A stretch of 64,000 nucleotides of DNA from Arthrobotrys musiformis (taxonomy: Eukaryota; Ascomycota; Orbiliomycetes; Orbiliales; Orbiliaceae): positions 2,666,001-2,730,000 of the forward strand of contig JAVHJL010000008.1 of assembly GCA_036971715.1 (NCBI GenBank), written 5' to 3'. The notes below the pieces were generated by a model. The model made no database searches and had not been told where the DNA came from. It saw nothing but the letters and a program-made list of their open reading frames with translations. The translations under genes were made by a program, and so were the position numbers. Below are positions 13,197-23,932 of this stretch, in pieces. How positions within the stretch are numbered: the first letter of the stretch is position 1; each line of letters starts with the position of its first letter.

Positions 13197-15239
13197 ATGG
13201 CCAGCCGGAGCTCAAAAGAAGCTCTACTTCCACGTTCTTCTCCCTCTTCTATTCCATCATACGGAACTACTACCTCCTCATCTTCTTCCTCTGTCTCTGT
13301 TGCATTTGCATCGAATACAATGGCGAAGGACAACTCCCCGCCCAGCAGTGAAGGCGCTGGAGCTGCAGCCGACAAGAAACTCGAAGAAAGAATAGGCACT
13401 GAAGGGCTCGACCTACCGGTTTACGACAATGAAGTCCGAGCAGAAGAACAAACATATGCGTTCGACGATTCGCGCAAGATTGGGATTACTGGCGCCGGCT
13501 TCTTGATCCTGAACAAGATGATTGGCACAGGCAGTAAGTCTGCACTTTCCGTTGCTGGGTTTTCTCTTACTTAATTCCACAACAACACTCAACACATTTT
13601 CTTGTCTCTTCCCTTCCCTCTCGAGTCTATCGCCGGCCTTGTAGACCCCCCTCGAGGCTACGAAGATGCCGATAGTCTCATGGCCCTTCACATACACACC
13701 GAGCCACGATGAGGGCCGTAGATTGAACAGAGCAGTGTTAACATGATGGATGATAGTTTTCTCAACCCCGTCCGGCATCTTCGCCGCCACCGGCTCCGTC
13801 GGTGTCTCCCTCATGCTGTGGGTCATCGGCGGTCTCCTCACCTTCTGCGGTCTCTCTGTCTTCCTCGAATTCGGTCTCGCCATCCCCCGTTCCGGTGGTG
13901 AGAAGAACTACCTCGAACGTGTCTACCGTCACCCAAAGTACCTCGCCACCTCCGTCTTCCTGTCGCAGATGGTCCTCCTCGGCTTCTCCTCCGGTAACTC
14001 TTTGGCCTTCGGAAGATACGTCCTCTTTGCTAGCGGCCGTGACATCGCAGACGGCTGGCAAGCCCGTGGTATCGCTATTGCGTGTATCACATTCGCTGTT
14101 CTCCTCCACGGCCTCCTCCCTAAATGGGGTATCCGGCTCTTCAACGTCCTAGGTGTCTTCAAAGTCTTCATCCTCCTCTTCATCGTTTGCTCCGGCTTCG
14201 CGGCTCTTGCCGGCCACCGTCGTGTTCCGGACCCCCATAACTTTGACAATGCTTTCCGTTTTGAGGAAGGCGATGGATATGGTGGTGGTGGAGCGTACGC
14301 TTATGCTACAGCCCTCCTTAGAATCATCTACTCGTACAAGGGCTGGGAAAATGCCAACTACGTCCTCGGCGAGGTTAAAGACCCAAGAAGGACACTGAGT
14401 CTCGCTGCTCCAATCGCTGTCGGTGGTACCACTATCCTCTACGTCCTCGCTAACGTCGCCTACTTCGCCGCTATCCCCAAAGCCGAACTCGCCAAGTCCG
14501 AAGTCATTGTCGCCGGTATCTTCTTCAGGAACGTCTTCGGAGACAGCGCTGGTGCACGAGCGCTACCCGTGTTTGTCGCCCTTAGCAACTTGGGAAATGT
14601 CCTTGCTGTCAGCTTTGCGCACGCCCGTGTCAACCAGGAACTCGCGAAGGAGGGATTGTTGCCATACAGCAAGTTCTGGGCAAGCAACTGGCCGTACAAT
14701 GCCCCATTGGCCAGCTTGTTCCTCCACTGGATCGTAACTGTTATTGTGCTTGTCGCACCGCCAGCCGGGCCCGCTTACAACTTCATCGTCGACTTGTATG
14801 TCCCTATATTGATTCCTTTACTTGTGGTTCTGAGCAGTCACTAATCTAATGTGGTAATAGGTATACCTATCCAGGTGCCTGGATCAACGGTTTTGTCGTC
14901 GCCGGTCTCATTTACATCCAATTCTCCAAGTCCGAAAACTGGACATCGCCATGGCACACCTACCTTCCCATCAGCATCCTCTACCTCCTCGCCAACATCT
15001 TCTTGGCAGTCGTCCCATTCATCCCACCAACTGGTGGATCGAATCAAGACGGATATCCATACTACGTCTTCCCTATTGTCGGCGTTGGTGTCTTGCTCCT
15101 CGGAGGCGTCTACTGGGCTTTGTGGACAAAGGTCTGGCCCAAGATCGGAGGCTACAGGATTGTGGCAGACCGACACGTTTTGGACAACGGCGAGGAAGTG
15201 ATTAGATATAGAAAGGTTAAAGTTGGACATACGGAGTAG
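13197..15239 (+). CDS. Methionine-permease-like amino acid transporter (APC/LAT family)
   Basis: Plasma-membrane amino acid permease resembling fungal high-affinity methionine permeases of the MUP1 type. Three exons, 13197-13533, 13757-14795 and 14861-15239, give 584 aa, close to the family's usual size. Intron 1 (223 nt, GTAAGT...GATAG) rebuilds the helix-1 signature NKMIGTG-IFSTPSGIF across the junction. Intron 2 (65 nt, GTATGT...TAATAG) restores VDL-YTYPGAW. The first 90 or so residues are Ser-rich and cytoplasmic. About twelve hydrophobic segments follow, and the central part has ALLRIIYSYKGWENANYVLGEVKDP, typical of this family. A second possible start is the Met at 13321. The substrate is inferred from overall resemblance, so another amino acid is possible. 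Intron 1 is longer than its neighbours and could hide an alternative splice. Confidence 0.9.
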
Positions 15240-16121
15240 ACGAATGTTTCTTGATAGTTCAGTCTTCGCATTTTACCTGTTAGAGTGCGCCGTATGCATA
15301 TGTTTTTGTTTGCTTTTCCTTTAGCGGGCCCTTTCTTTTTCCTTTTTCTTTTTCTTTTTTAATGCTCAATTCTGCATCGTGCAGCTCGATGCATTATTAG
15401 ATCCTTGAGACAAGACTTTTGGCGGCTTAGGACAGCCCGACAGTTTGGTCACAGCTATCCCGATATAGCGTTACGTTTATAATTACTTAGTTTATAACGC
15501 TTAAAGGGTTCAGGAATAATAATATATGATACGATTCTTCCTTCAGCAGTACCTTGTGCATACACTGTATCCAGGCTTTTCCCAATACCAGGCTCCCAGT
15601 TCAGTAGACCCGGTCTTTGGGGACCTCGAGTCGTCTCTGCGCCATGGCCATGGACTCGTCTTGATATCAATGTGACCTCAATTGAACTGCCAGCTGTGTT
15701 GCTACTCCAGACTGTTGTGTTGCCAGAAAATCCCAGTCCCAAATAGGAAGTTATTCTCGGTATCTGATTGGAGGTCAAAAGTACCACAACAACAACACAT
15801 TTTCCATCCAGACAACAACAACAACCGCCCCATTCAACTTCCCATCTCCAAACAAAGCTCGGCGACGTCTATTTTCCCTCTGCAAAACCCCCACACAGTC
15901 AACACATCCCCGTTCTTTCTTCCTTCTTCCATCTTCCTTCTTCTTCCTTCTTTCTTCCTTCTTACTCACTCTTCTTGTTTTCCCAATCCAACAACATATC
16001 TCCGCTTCATCAAACTCTTCATCAATCTTTCACCAACCTTTCACCTTGCATCTCCAAGCATCCCGCACAGTCAACCAACATCCGCTGAAAACCTCTTTCG
16101 TGAAGCTATCAAGATATCACA
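15240..16121. other. Intergenic region with CT-rich leader of the next gene
   Basis: No gene is seen. A T/C-rich stretch near 15330-15360 follows the permease stop and may lie in its 3' region. From about 15780 to 16120 the plus strand is very rich in C/T/A with CAACAA and TTCTTCC words, a pyrimidine-rich profile typical of fungal promoters and 5' leaders. Open frames inside it are low-complexity artefacts. Confidence 0.5.
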
Positions 16122-19100
16122 ATGCCGCTCCGTGAGATACCAACTCAAAGTTTCGATAAATACGGGAATCCCGTACTGCCGGAAAACACAGATGGCTTCT
16201 CACGCGTTATTCGCAACGAGTATCTCTGTGCCATCATTCTAGGCTACCTTGATCATGCCCCCACCATGTGGAGCTTGCTGAACATCAACCGTGAAGCTCG
16301 GGCCAACCTTCTTACGACCCATTTTCACTACTACAGACGCGTCATGGTGACGAGGTCATCAATGCTCTCGCATTATCCGATGCCTCATCCGACGAATTGG
16401 ACTCTTGATGATGAAAGGCGCCGACGTCAAGCGATTGAAAGCGGAGAGTGGCCCAAAAGCGGGAAGTACTTCGAGCGCTTCACCGACTTCAACTTTGAAG
16501 AATTCGTCCTTGGGAAGATCCTTCGAATCCCGTACTGGGTCGCCCCGACTATGGATACCGGCTACCTGAAGAGCATGACCGATTTGGGTATCTACATAAC
16601 CTCCCTCACACTGGATGGCACTGCTGTCACTGGTCGTGGACTCTTTGGATCCGTTGCTATGCCCGTTAACAACGATGTTTATCGTACTTCTCCGGGTTTA
16701 ATCAGCTACTTTGCCCGCCATCTCGTCTATCTCTCCCTGAGGAACTGTCCGAACATCCAGCACTCCGACATAGCAATCTATCTCTTGCTACCACCGTCTG
16801 ACAACTGTCAACTCTCGAAACTTGCTCATCTCTGTTGTTTCAACTGCGGTGAAGCTCCCACAGACGGCCCATTTCACAACTTACCCGGATATGGCTCCAA
16901 GAATCTGATAGTTCAGAAATCAGATCACATTCTAAACCTCCAAATACTTGCGCTCCTATTCCCGCGCTGCATCCCGTTCCTACACCATTGGTCAACCTCG
17001 CTCCCACTGAGCATCCCCACTCTTGACCCATATCAAAACCACAAAGACATGGCCACAGACCGCCTCAGAGAACTTTACTATGCAGGCTGGTTTGAGCCCA
17101 AAACCCTCACAAAATTTCCGCCCCCTCTCACACTTCCGCTCCCCGGCAATCAGAAGAAGGACGTCCCAGGACCATTCGGCGGCTTCATTTCAACAATGAA
17201 TGAATCACTGATGCTGAGATCGATCGCTTTCTACCGCAATTTCAATACCGACTGGGCCCTCTGCTGCTTGTTCGCTGATTGCAGAACCTTCAGCCAGAAA
17301 TCTTTCGCCCCCGTTGCGAGGATAAACAATCGTACCGGCCGTACCGTTCAGATCGGAAGCCTCTACGGCGCCGTCGTAGGCGGCAAAATCCGTCGACAAG
17401 ACTACTTCCACGTAACCAATGGAATCAACCCCCGCGTTCCCGTCGCATTGACCTCCATGATTCCAAAACAACACGAAGATTTCGGAGAGGCCAGGTTCTT
17501 GGGTAACCTCGAGATCAGACGCGCAACGGATCTCTCCCATAGAGTTTCGCATATTCCTACACACAGGGATTTCAGCCATGCGCCGAATAACCTGCCGAAG
17601 AATGTGCATCCTGATTCGACTAAGAGGTACAGACCAAGGTTTTTGAGTTTGGCGGGAGAGGTTCCGGGACCGGATTACGAGGACCCCCATGGGCATGGGG
17701 ATAAAACGTATATCCTTACCGGGTTGTCAGGGGAAGGTCTACATACGCACTCAGCAGTAGGGCTAGGGACTCGGCGTCATAAAGGTGGTAAAGTATGCGC
17801 CAACTGCGGGTTATGGGAATACGAGAGCTACACATGGAAATTCGAGGAGCCGGACAGTGAAGATAAAGACGAAGAGATGGAAGATCAAGACGAGAAAGCA
17901 GAAGGAGAGGAGGCTAAAGGAAAGCCGCGGAAGATGAAGATAGTCAAAGTCGTCAACCCGGGGAGACCGATTTTTGGCGAACTATGCGAAGTCTGCGTCC
18001 CCTTCTTCACATGCGGTGACTGCGGAGATTTCTACTGCCCCTCCTGCCTCGTCACACCTGATCCAAACGAGCGTCGAAACCCATGGGCCCGAGCAACCCC
18101 AAGCCCAAACCTCATGCGCCGCGTATGCAATGTCCACGGTGGCACCTGTGAGGCCTGTTTCTTTGCCTACAGACCCGAGTGCAAAAAATGCCGAGACTAC
18201 CTCTGCCTGGAATGCGTCGGTGAGACCCTCGCGACCGCAGATTGGGGCAAGTGCTCCATCTGCAGTTCGTACGTCTGCCAGCCCTGTATCAACTCAGTCC
18301 GTGACGTGGAGCAGATCATGACATGTAAGGAAGTCAGCGGAGAATTCGGGGAAGGCCATCACTTCTGTCTCGATTGCCTCGGTGGGATTTGCAGGTACTG
18401 TAACGCCAAGTGGTGCAGTACCTGCTTCGTAGCAAAGCGTAAGTACCCAGTTTACCCCATAATATCGCCCCCCTACTCGCAAACCACGGGTGATTTGAGA
18501 AATATGCTAACACTACTGACCAAAATACAGGAGAACGATTCCTCAGAGACTATAACGTCGTAATGCGCAAGGATGAATTCTCGTGCTTCACCTGCCAGGA
18601 CTGCTTCGAACATCACCTCGCATGGGCCAAGAACGAACAAGAACGGGTCGAGATATGGAAGTACGTCGGAGTTAACATCCTCCTACGGGAGATGGAGGAG
18701 GTTAAAATCCAAGAGACGGACCACGCCCTCAATGCAGAACACCAATATGCCATGTCCATCCCCCCCTATTATGGACCATTCCCCAGAAGGGAACTCCCCG
18801 GCTTCCCCGAAGCCTACAGGACCGCCAGCGCAAAGCCCGATCAGCAGCCTCCTCGCCCCGATAACAAATCGGAGGCAGAGGACGAGCTGTCTGAATCGGG
18901 CTACTCGTCATCGTCCACGCAGCCAGAGAACTCGGGGGAAAACCACCGAGTTATCAAGGCCATCGACGCCCTATACCCCTTGCTCGGCGAGTTACTTCGC
19001 CGCAGCACATACACCCCCAATGGCACATCAGAACTAATGATTGCCCTCCGCCACGCCAGGAAGAACATCCTGGCGAAAAAGCTCTCCGAGCAGAGCTACA

Positions 19101-20179
19101 GGCTCAAGCGTCGGACCAGGAACCAAGCCCGTAAGAGGCTTCGGTACCGAGGGGATCCTGCCCTCGCCGATCCAATACTCAAGGACGGCGAGAAGAACCA
19201 TCGGTCCAAGATAAGGACCAATATGACGCCAACGGGGGAAAAATTCGCTACACCCCTCCCAGAGCTCGAGAACAGGGATATCAGAGGATCCCTGGACGAC
19301 GGCTTTGGGTGGGTGCCCACGGAGAGGGAAAGGGGGTTCTGGGAGAACAAGGTCAACGACATCGAGGACGAGTACTATCTCAAGGGTCCCGATGTCGCTA
19401 GACTCAACTATGCGACTGAGAAGTTCTACAAGAGCGACCAGTCGAAGAAGCGCGCGTACGAGGCTAAGCCTCGCAAACTCAGGGACTGGAGGTTGACCTA
19501 CCTCCCTGAGGATTGGCCTAGGGAGAAGGGGAAGGGGCACAAGCGAGGTGCCGAGAGTAGCAGCAGCGACAGCGACGAGGACTGGGTCGCAATTGTGGGG
19601 AAGGATGGGAAGAGGAGGAGGTGGGGGGAGTTGAAGAAGTTGAGGTCGGCGATGAGGAGGATGAGGATCGGGGGGGAGAAGGGCGGAGAGGGCAAACTGG
19701 AGCCCACGGCCACAGTTCCCGAGGCTGTTAAGCGGGATATCAAACAGCCCGGGAAGGCGTGGGCTGCCAGGGATGCCGAACGCAAGAAGGAGGAAGAGGA
19801 GGAGGAGGCGAAGAAGGAGAGGGGGTTGAGGAATAGGAGGGCCCGGGAGGAGATAAGGGTCCTCAGGGGGAGCATTAAGGGGGCGAGGAGGAAGGCCAGG
19901 TTGGGCGGGGTGGGGGAGGAGAAGAAGGTGGAGGAGGAGGAGGAGGAGGAGGAGGAGGAGGAGGAGGAGGAGGAGGAGGAGGAGGCGGTAAACGCCAACC
20001 CGGGTGCGGGCGAGCCGGCCAGACCTCACGGACGGCGTGTCAGGTTCGCTGAGGTGGCCGGGCAAGCGCCACCCGGGGCGGCAAGGAGAGCTCCCGCCGT
20101 CCTAGACGGGCGGGAGAGAATAATTTACAATACTCTCGGGGAGGTGGAGGGGGGGGAGGGGGAGGAGGGGGAGGATTAA
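16122..20179 (+). CDS. Large cysteine-rich (multi-zinc-site) protein with acidic tail
   Basis: Not recognised as a named family. Exons 16122-18438 and 18531-20179 give 1321 aa; the intron (GTAAGT...ATACAG, TGCTAAC branch site) rebuilds the end of the cysteine-rich block. Near residues 25-60, an F-box-like stretch (YLCAIILGYLDHAPTMWSLL) precedes a region with leucine-rich hints (LVYLSLRNCPNI, LAHLCCF). Residues 558-800 carry many CxxC pairs and some His: VCANCG, LCEVCV, CGDC, CPSC, CEAC, CKKC, CLEC, CSIC, CQPC, CLDC, CRYC, CSTC and, across the junction, CFTCQDCFEHH. This spacing suggests several RING- or B-box-like zinc sites. The tail is charged, with a run of about 17 Glu near residue 1240 encoded by a GAG/GGA microsatellite. 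An F-box plus zinc architecture would hint at ubiquitin-related work, but that is inference. Confidence 0.8.
19928..19985 (+). repeat. GAG trinucleotide microsatellite inside coding sequence
   Basis: A nearly pure run of GAG codons encodes the poly-Glu stretch of the cysteine-rich protein. Length is likely to vary between strains by slippage. On the opposite strand it produces long false frames of Leu or Ser. Confidence 0.85.
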
Positions 20180-21322
20180 GACGCGGGCTTGCACTAAGCA
20201 AGCCCATCATGTATGTAGGGCAATGAAAATTTTTTTTTTTAATTAAAGTTGAGTAATACGCCTTACTACATGAGACTATTACCACACGCGCCAACAAGAC
20301 CGCAGCAGCCCCGAGGCTAAAGACCATAGTTGAATTTGGGTATGAGAAATCGCATGCTACGTATAGGTGACAAGTGCACGCCTGGATTCGAGGCCAAGAA
20401 ATTCCAAGCTCACGACATTTATGTAGTATATAAACAATCCATTCTATGCATATATATACCCATAGAAAAAGATATATATAAACAATAGGATGTCCCCGCT
20501 GCATGAAATAATCTGCAAAAGCGGGATACTAATCTCCGATACAATATTCAACATAGATCTCAGGGGATCCCCTCCACGGAAGCTAGCAAACGGAGGTAGA
20601 AATCTGTTGAAAGTATCGTTATATATGATACTTCATCACTCTTTTTGCGATGAAGATTGGTGGGTTTTGGCAGAGGGAGAGAGAGAAAAGGAGAGTTACT
20701 GGTCTATGATCTCACTTCCAATAATGGATCAATCTGACCGCCTTCAGCTTGGTTGGAGCCGCCTGCAGCCACGGCTTCCAACTTTGCAATTGTGCGGTGT
20801 GCTCAGGGGAATTTCTTCACGGTTCCGTGGATGATTTCTCTTTTCTTCGAAACTTCCCGACATCGATATTGTTGATTTATACCCCAAGACACTCCAGAAG
20901 ATTTTTTTGCCAGCTGTTAAATCCGAGGAAATAACGTAATCTTCCCCTGATGGGTACATGGCAGCCCCCGTCGCTGGCACGAGGAGGATCATGGACCTGC
21001 CACAATATAAAGTTAAGAAGAAAAAGGGAAATCAAGGAATCCGTGAAGGCGTATGAGATCTGAAGCTTGCGCCTCAAGATCTCAGGATAAAGGGTATGGA
21101 ATGCAAATACCCTTATTGTCCGATGATCACTCCCGAAATATTCGGAAGGGGGCGGAATAAGTCTGGGATATAGATCATCATTGATACTTTCATGATTCCA
21201 CCGGGGTCTAAGAACAAAATTCTAGAATGGAAATCGGGCATATATATATCTCCTTGTTACGAAGAAAGCGCCCCCCCTCCAAGACCCCTGCTGCCCGTAC
21301 CTCATGATCCTCGTGTGTATTC

Positions 21323-21353
<31 letters not shown>

Positions 21354-21880
21354 TACACAGAGTTGGTATCATGGGGGGCAGTATTATCGGGTGTACCCAG
21401 ACCCGCTCTGGATCCTTGTTACGACTTGTGATTATTATTTGATAAGACTCAAGGGGTGCCGACTGGTAGCCCGTGTGAGGAAATTCCGAAGGGCATGATT
21501 ATACGGGTGTGCCCAGCCCCAGATAAGGCATTGTTTTTACAGGGCTGTACCCGGAGCCCTAAATAAACCAAGGCTTCTTGCTGATCGATACTAAAACAGC
21601 CATAGCCTGATATATAATAACCAAGGTCTGGGGATACCTCTTTGTTAGTCCTGCTGCTGGAAAGTTGTCGAAATGCAGTTGGGGGAGGGCACATACTTCT
21701 GTAGTAAAAACCTTGTTTGAGAAGGATAAATGGGAGGAAGGAGGGGAGGAGGTTTGTGGGGGCAACTTCTCAATTTATACTGTTACGGGCGGGCGATTTA
21801 CAGATGTATTTTGAGCAAATATTTTGGATCGACGGCGGAATTCATGACGATATCGAGTGTTGGAGATTGTGTGTTGCAAA

Positions 21881-21957
21881 GCCGAGATTTGGAGATCCCG
21901 AGACTGAGACATAGATCCCGAGATCTCGATACCGATGCCGAGATTTGCAGATCCCGA
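21881..21957 (+). repeat. Local direct repeat with GATCCCGA words
   Basis: The 21-bp unit gccgagatttgNagatcccg plus a final A occurs at 21881-21901 and again at 21937-21957, differing at one base. A third partial copy of the AGATCCCGAGA core lies between them near 21913. The 56-bp spacing and inversion-like GAGATCTC centre make it a compact local repeat. Confidence 0.7.
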
Positions 21958-23001
21958 TAATTCGGGCCGAGTGTTTGAAAGTGGGGCTTCCCGTCCTTGC
22001 ATCCCGAACCAACCACGCCGACCGTCCCGACGGGAACCGGGGTCCCCAAGATCGGTTCGGGCTTGGCAAGTGCCCGGACATGCAGCACAAGCTTGAGAGC
22101 TGCATGAGATGCCCGATCATTCCCCCGCTCGGTTTATAACTTCCATGCCATGTCCATTGGCATTTCAACGCCATGGTTCAAAACAGCTGTCACGGACGAC
22201 GAGCTCGGGCTCTAGAACGGCCCTCAAAAGCTTGTTCCCATTTGAAGACTGGGGTATTTCTCACCCAAAGACTATCTACTAGTACTATTGAATATAGAGG
22301 ACTAGGTAATTGCTATAAATAAAATTAAGCATCTTGTAGGCAATTGTCATCATGTTGACGGGGTCGGAGGGAAGCTCGGAGCGACATGGAAGCTGCGAAT
22401 ATACCAATCTCCACCGACGGCCTGAATATAAAAATTTTGCACAGATGGCCTCCCCCTATATATTGTTCACTTGACGAGAAGAAAGGCGACGGTTGATGCA
22501 ATGCGAAGATCGGAAGCCCATATCTAGCGTATCTACCAATCAGAGCAGCGGTTCTGCCGTATCCTTGCCGGGTTTCTGCTGGACTGTGCATACTTCACAG
22601 TCAACATTGCATTCCCTTCGACTTGAATTTGGCGATAGTGGCTGGTTGATCTCCACCAGACTCAGAGCGAGACCGGTAGTACTATACTATACTAGCACCG
22701 AACCAACTTTCCCCTCTTCTTCCTCTCTCCCCTTCCTCTCTCCTCATAATAAACCATCTCCTTTGCACTTCTGAATTGCTTCATCCTTTTTTCCCCCACT
22801 GATTTCTGACTGGGTGCCGTCGGCCGCCGTTGCATGTTGAGGGTGCTGCAGCTGGAATCTATTGCCCGACCGTCGGGCTGCTGTGTTGCGGTACAACTAC
22901 GTCAGGAGCTCAACCACAACAACGTCCAGCTTACTCCCTGGACTGAACAACTATCATCAATCTCTCTCCACTGACAAAACTCCCATCAAGAAAAGAAAGA
23001 G

Positions 23002-23068
23002 GTATGAAGCATCGAGGGAAACAAGTAGTCTCGTAATGTTTTTTTTGCTAACAGCATCTCTTTGATAG
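23002..23068 (+). other. Possible 5' UTR intron of the downstream gene
   Basis: GTATGA donor, a canonical GCTAAC branch site at about 23047-23052 and a TTGATAG acceptor give a 67-nt intron of typical fungal size. It lies in the presumed leader of the gene starting at 23933, and no coding frame depends on it. Transcript data would be needed to confirm it. Confidence 0.35.
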
Positions 23069-23932
23069 AACTTCCATTGAGTGAGCACGTGCCGAGCTGC
23101 CTGTTGTTCTCCAGCCCTTGCATTGCGAACCAGACCCAGCTCCCAAGCCACACGTGTCGACGTGCATTCCATACGCACCCCTTGCTTGACCTCACGACCA
23201 AGCCTCGAACCTCCCTCGATATCAAGAGAACTCCCTCGATATCAAACCCCCTCCAAGGCCTTCGAAGGCCATATTCAGGCACCGTCTGGCTTCTGGCAAA
23301 CCGAAAACGTCAAATCCCGACCGTGCGGTCCTGCCATCATTTATATCGTAACTGGACCAAAGTCAATTTCCGTTTTCATTTCCCTCTCAAGCTTTGACCT
23401 GCTTCAGGGACATACTGTTCCCCCTCGCAGACCGACCGAGGGAAAGAGCCATATCGATCGAGAACCCGCCGATACCTTGTTCATCAGGTGTCTGGGATTG
23501 TGTCCTTCAAAAGCAGGATTCGACAAGAAGATAAGAGTGATTGATCTGGTCTGTAATTGATTCTTCGCAATAAACAATTACCTCTCCACGCTCGTTTCTA
23601 AAAGTCTGGCCCACATATCGAGAAACGATAAGAGAAAAAATAAAAATAAAAATAAAAGAAAAAAAAGGGAAGGAAAAGAAGAAAAGAAGATCATCCGGAA
23701 TCTCGCCGTATTACCACGGAATTGTATCTTGCAATTGACATCGAGAGACTAATCAATCCCTCCTGGAATCCTAACCGTGGGACTCAGGGAACCAGAAAGT
23801 CCCGCAGAGACACATAGTAGCACAGGCATACATACATACCATACATAGTACTCACCTGCATTGACAGGAATAACGCCACTCCTCCAAGATACCCAGAAAC
23901 TGGTGTCAGAATCAATCAATTGATCAATCACT

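Larger units (their letters stand above)
20180..23932. other. Intergenic region, 3.75 kb
   Basis: No gene is supported. Contents: a 29-nt poly(A) run at 21323-21351; a local repeat of a GATCCCGA word at 21881-21957; a CT-rich stretch at about 22715-22750 that may be the core promoter region of the gene starting at 23933; a 20-bp partial tandem duplication at 23211-23245; and an A-rich stretch at about 23635-23690. Frames around 22862-23560 overlap this presumed leader and show no protein features. Confidence 0.55.

Noticed and set aside
13750..14249. Frames antisense or out of frame to the permease
   Set aside because: Shadows of the permease exon 2, which has the full transporter pattern.
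19034..20065. 343-codon minus-strand frame rich in Leu
   Set aside because: It is the reverse of the Glu-rich coding sequence and microsatellite of the cysteine-rich protein gene.
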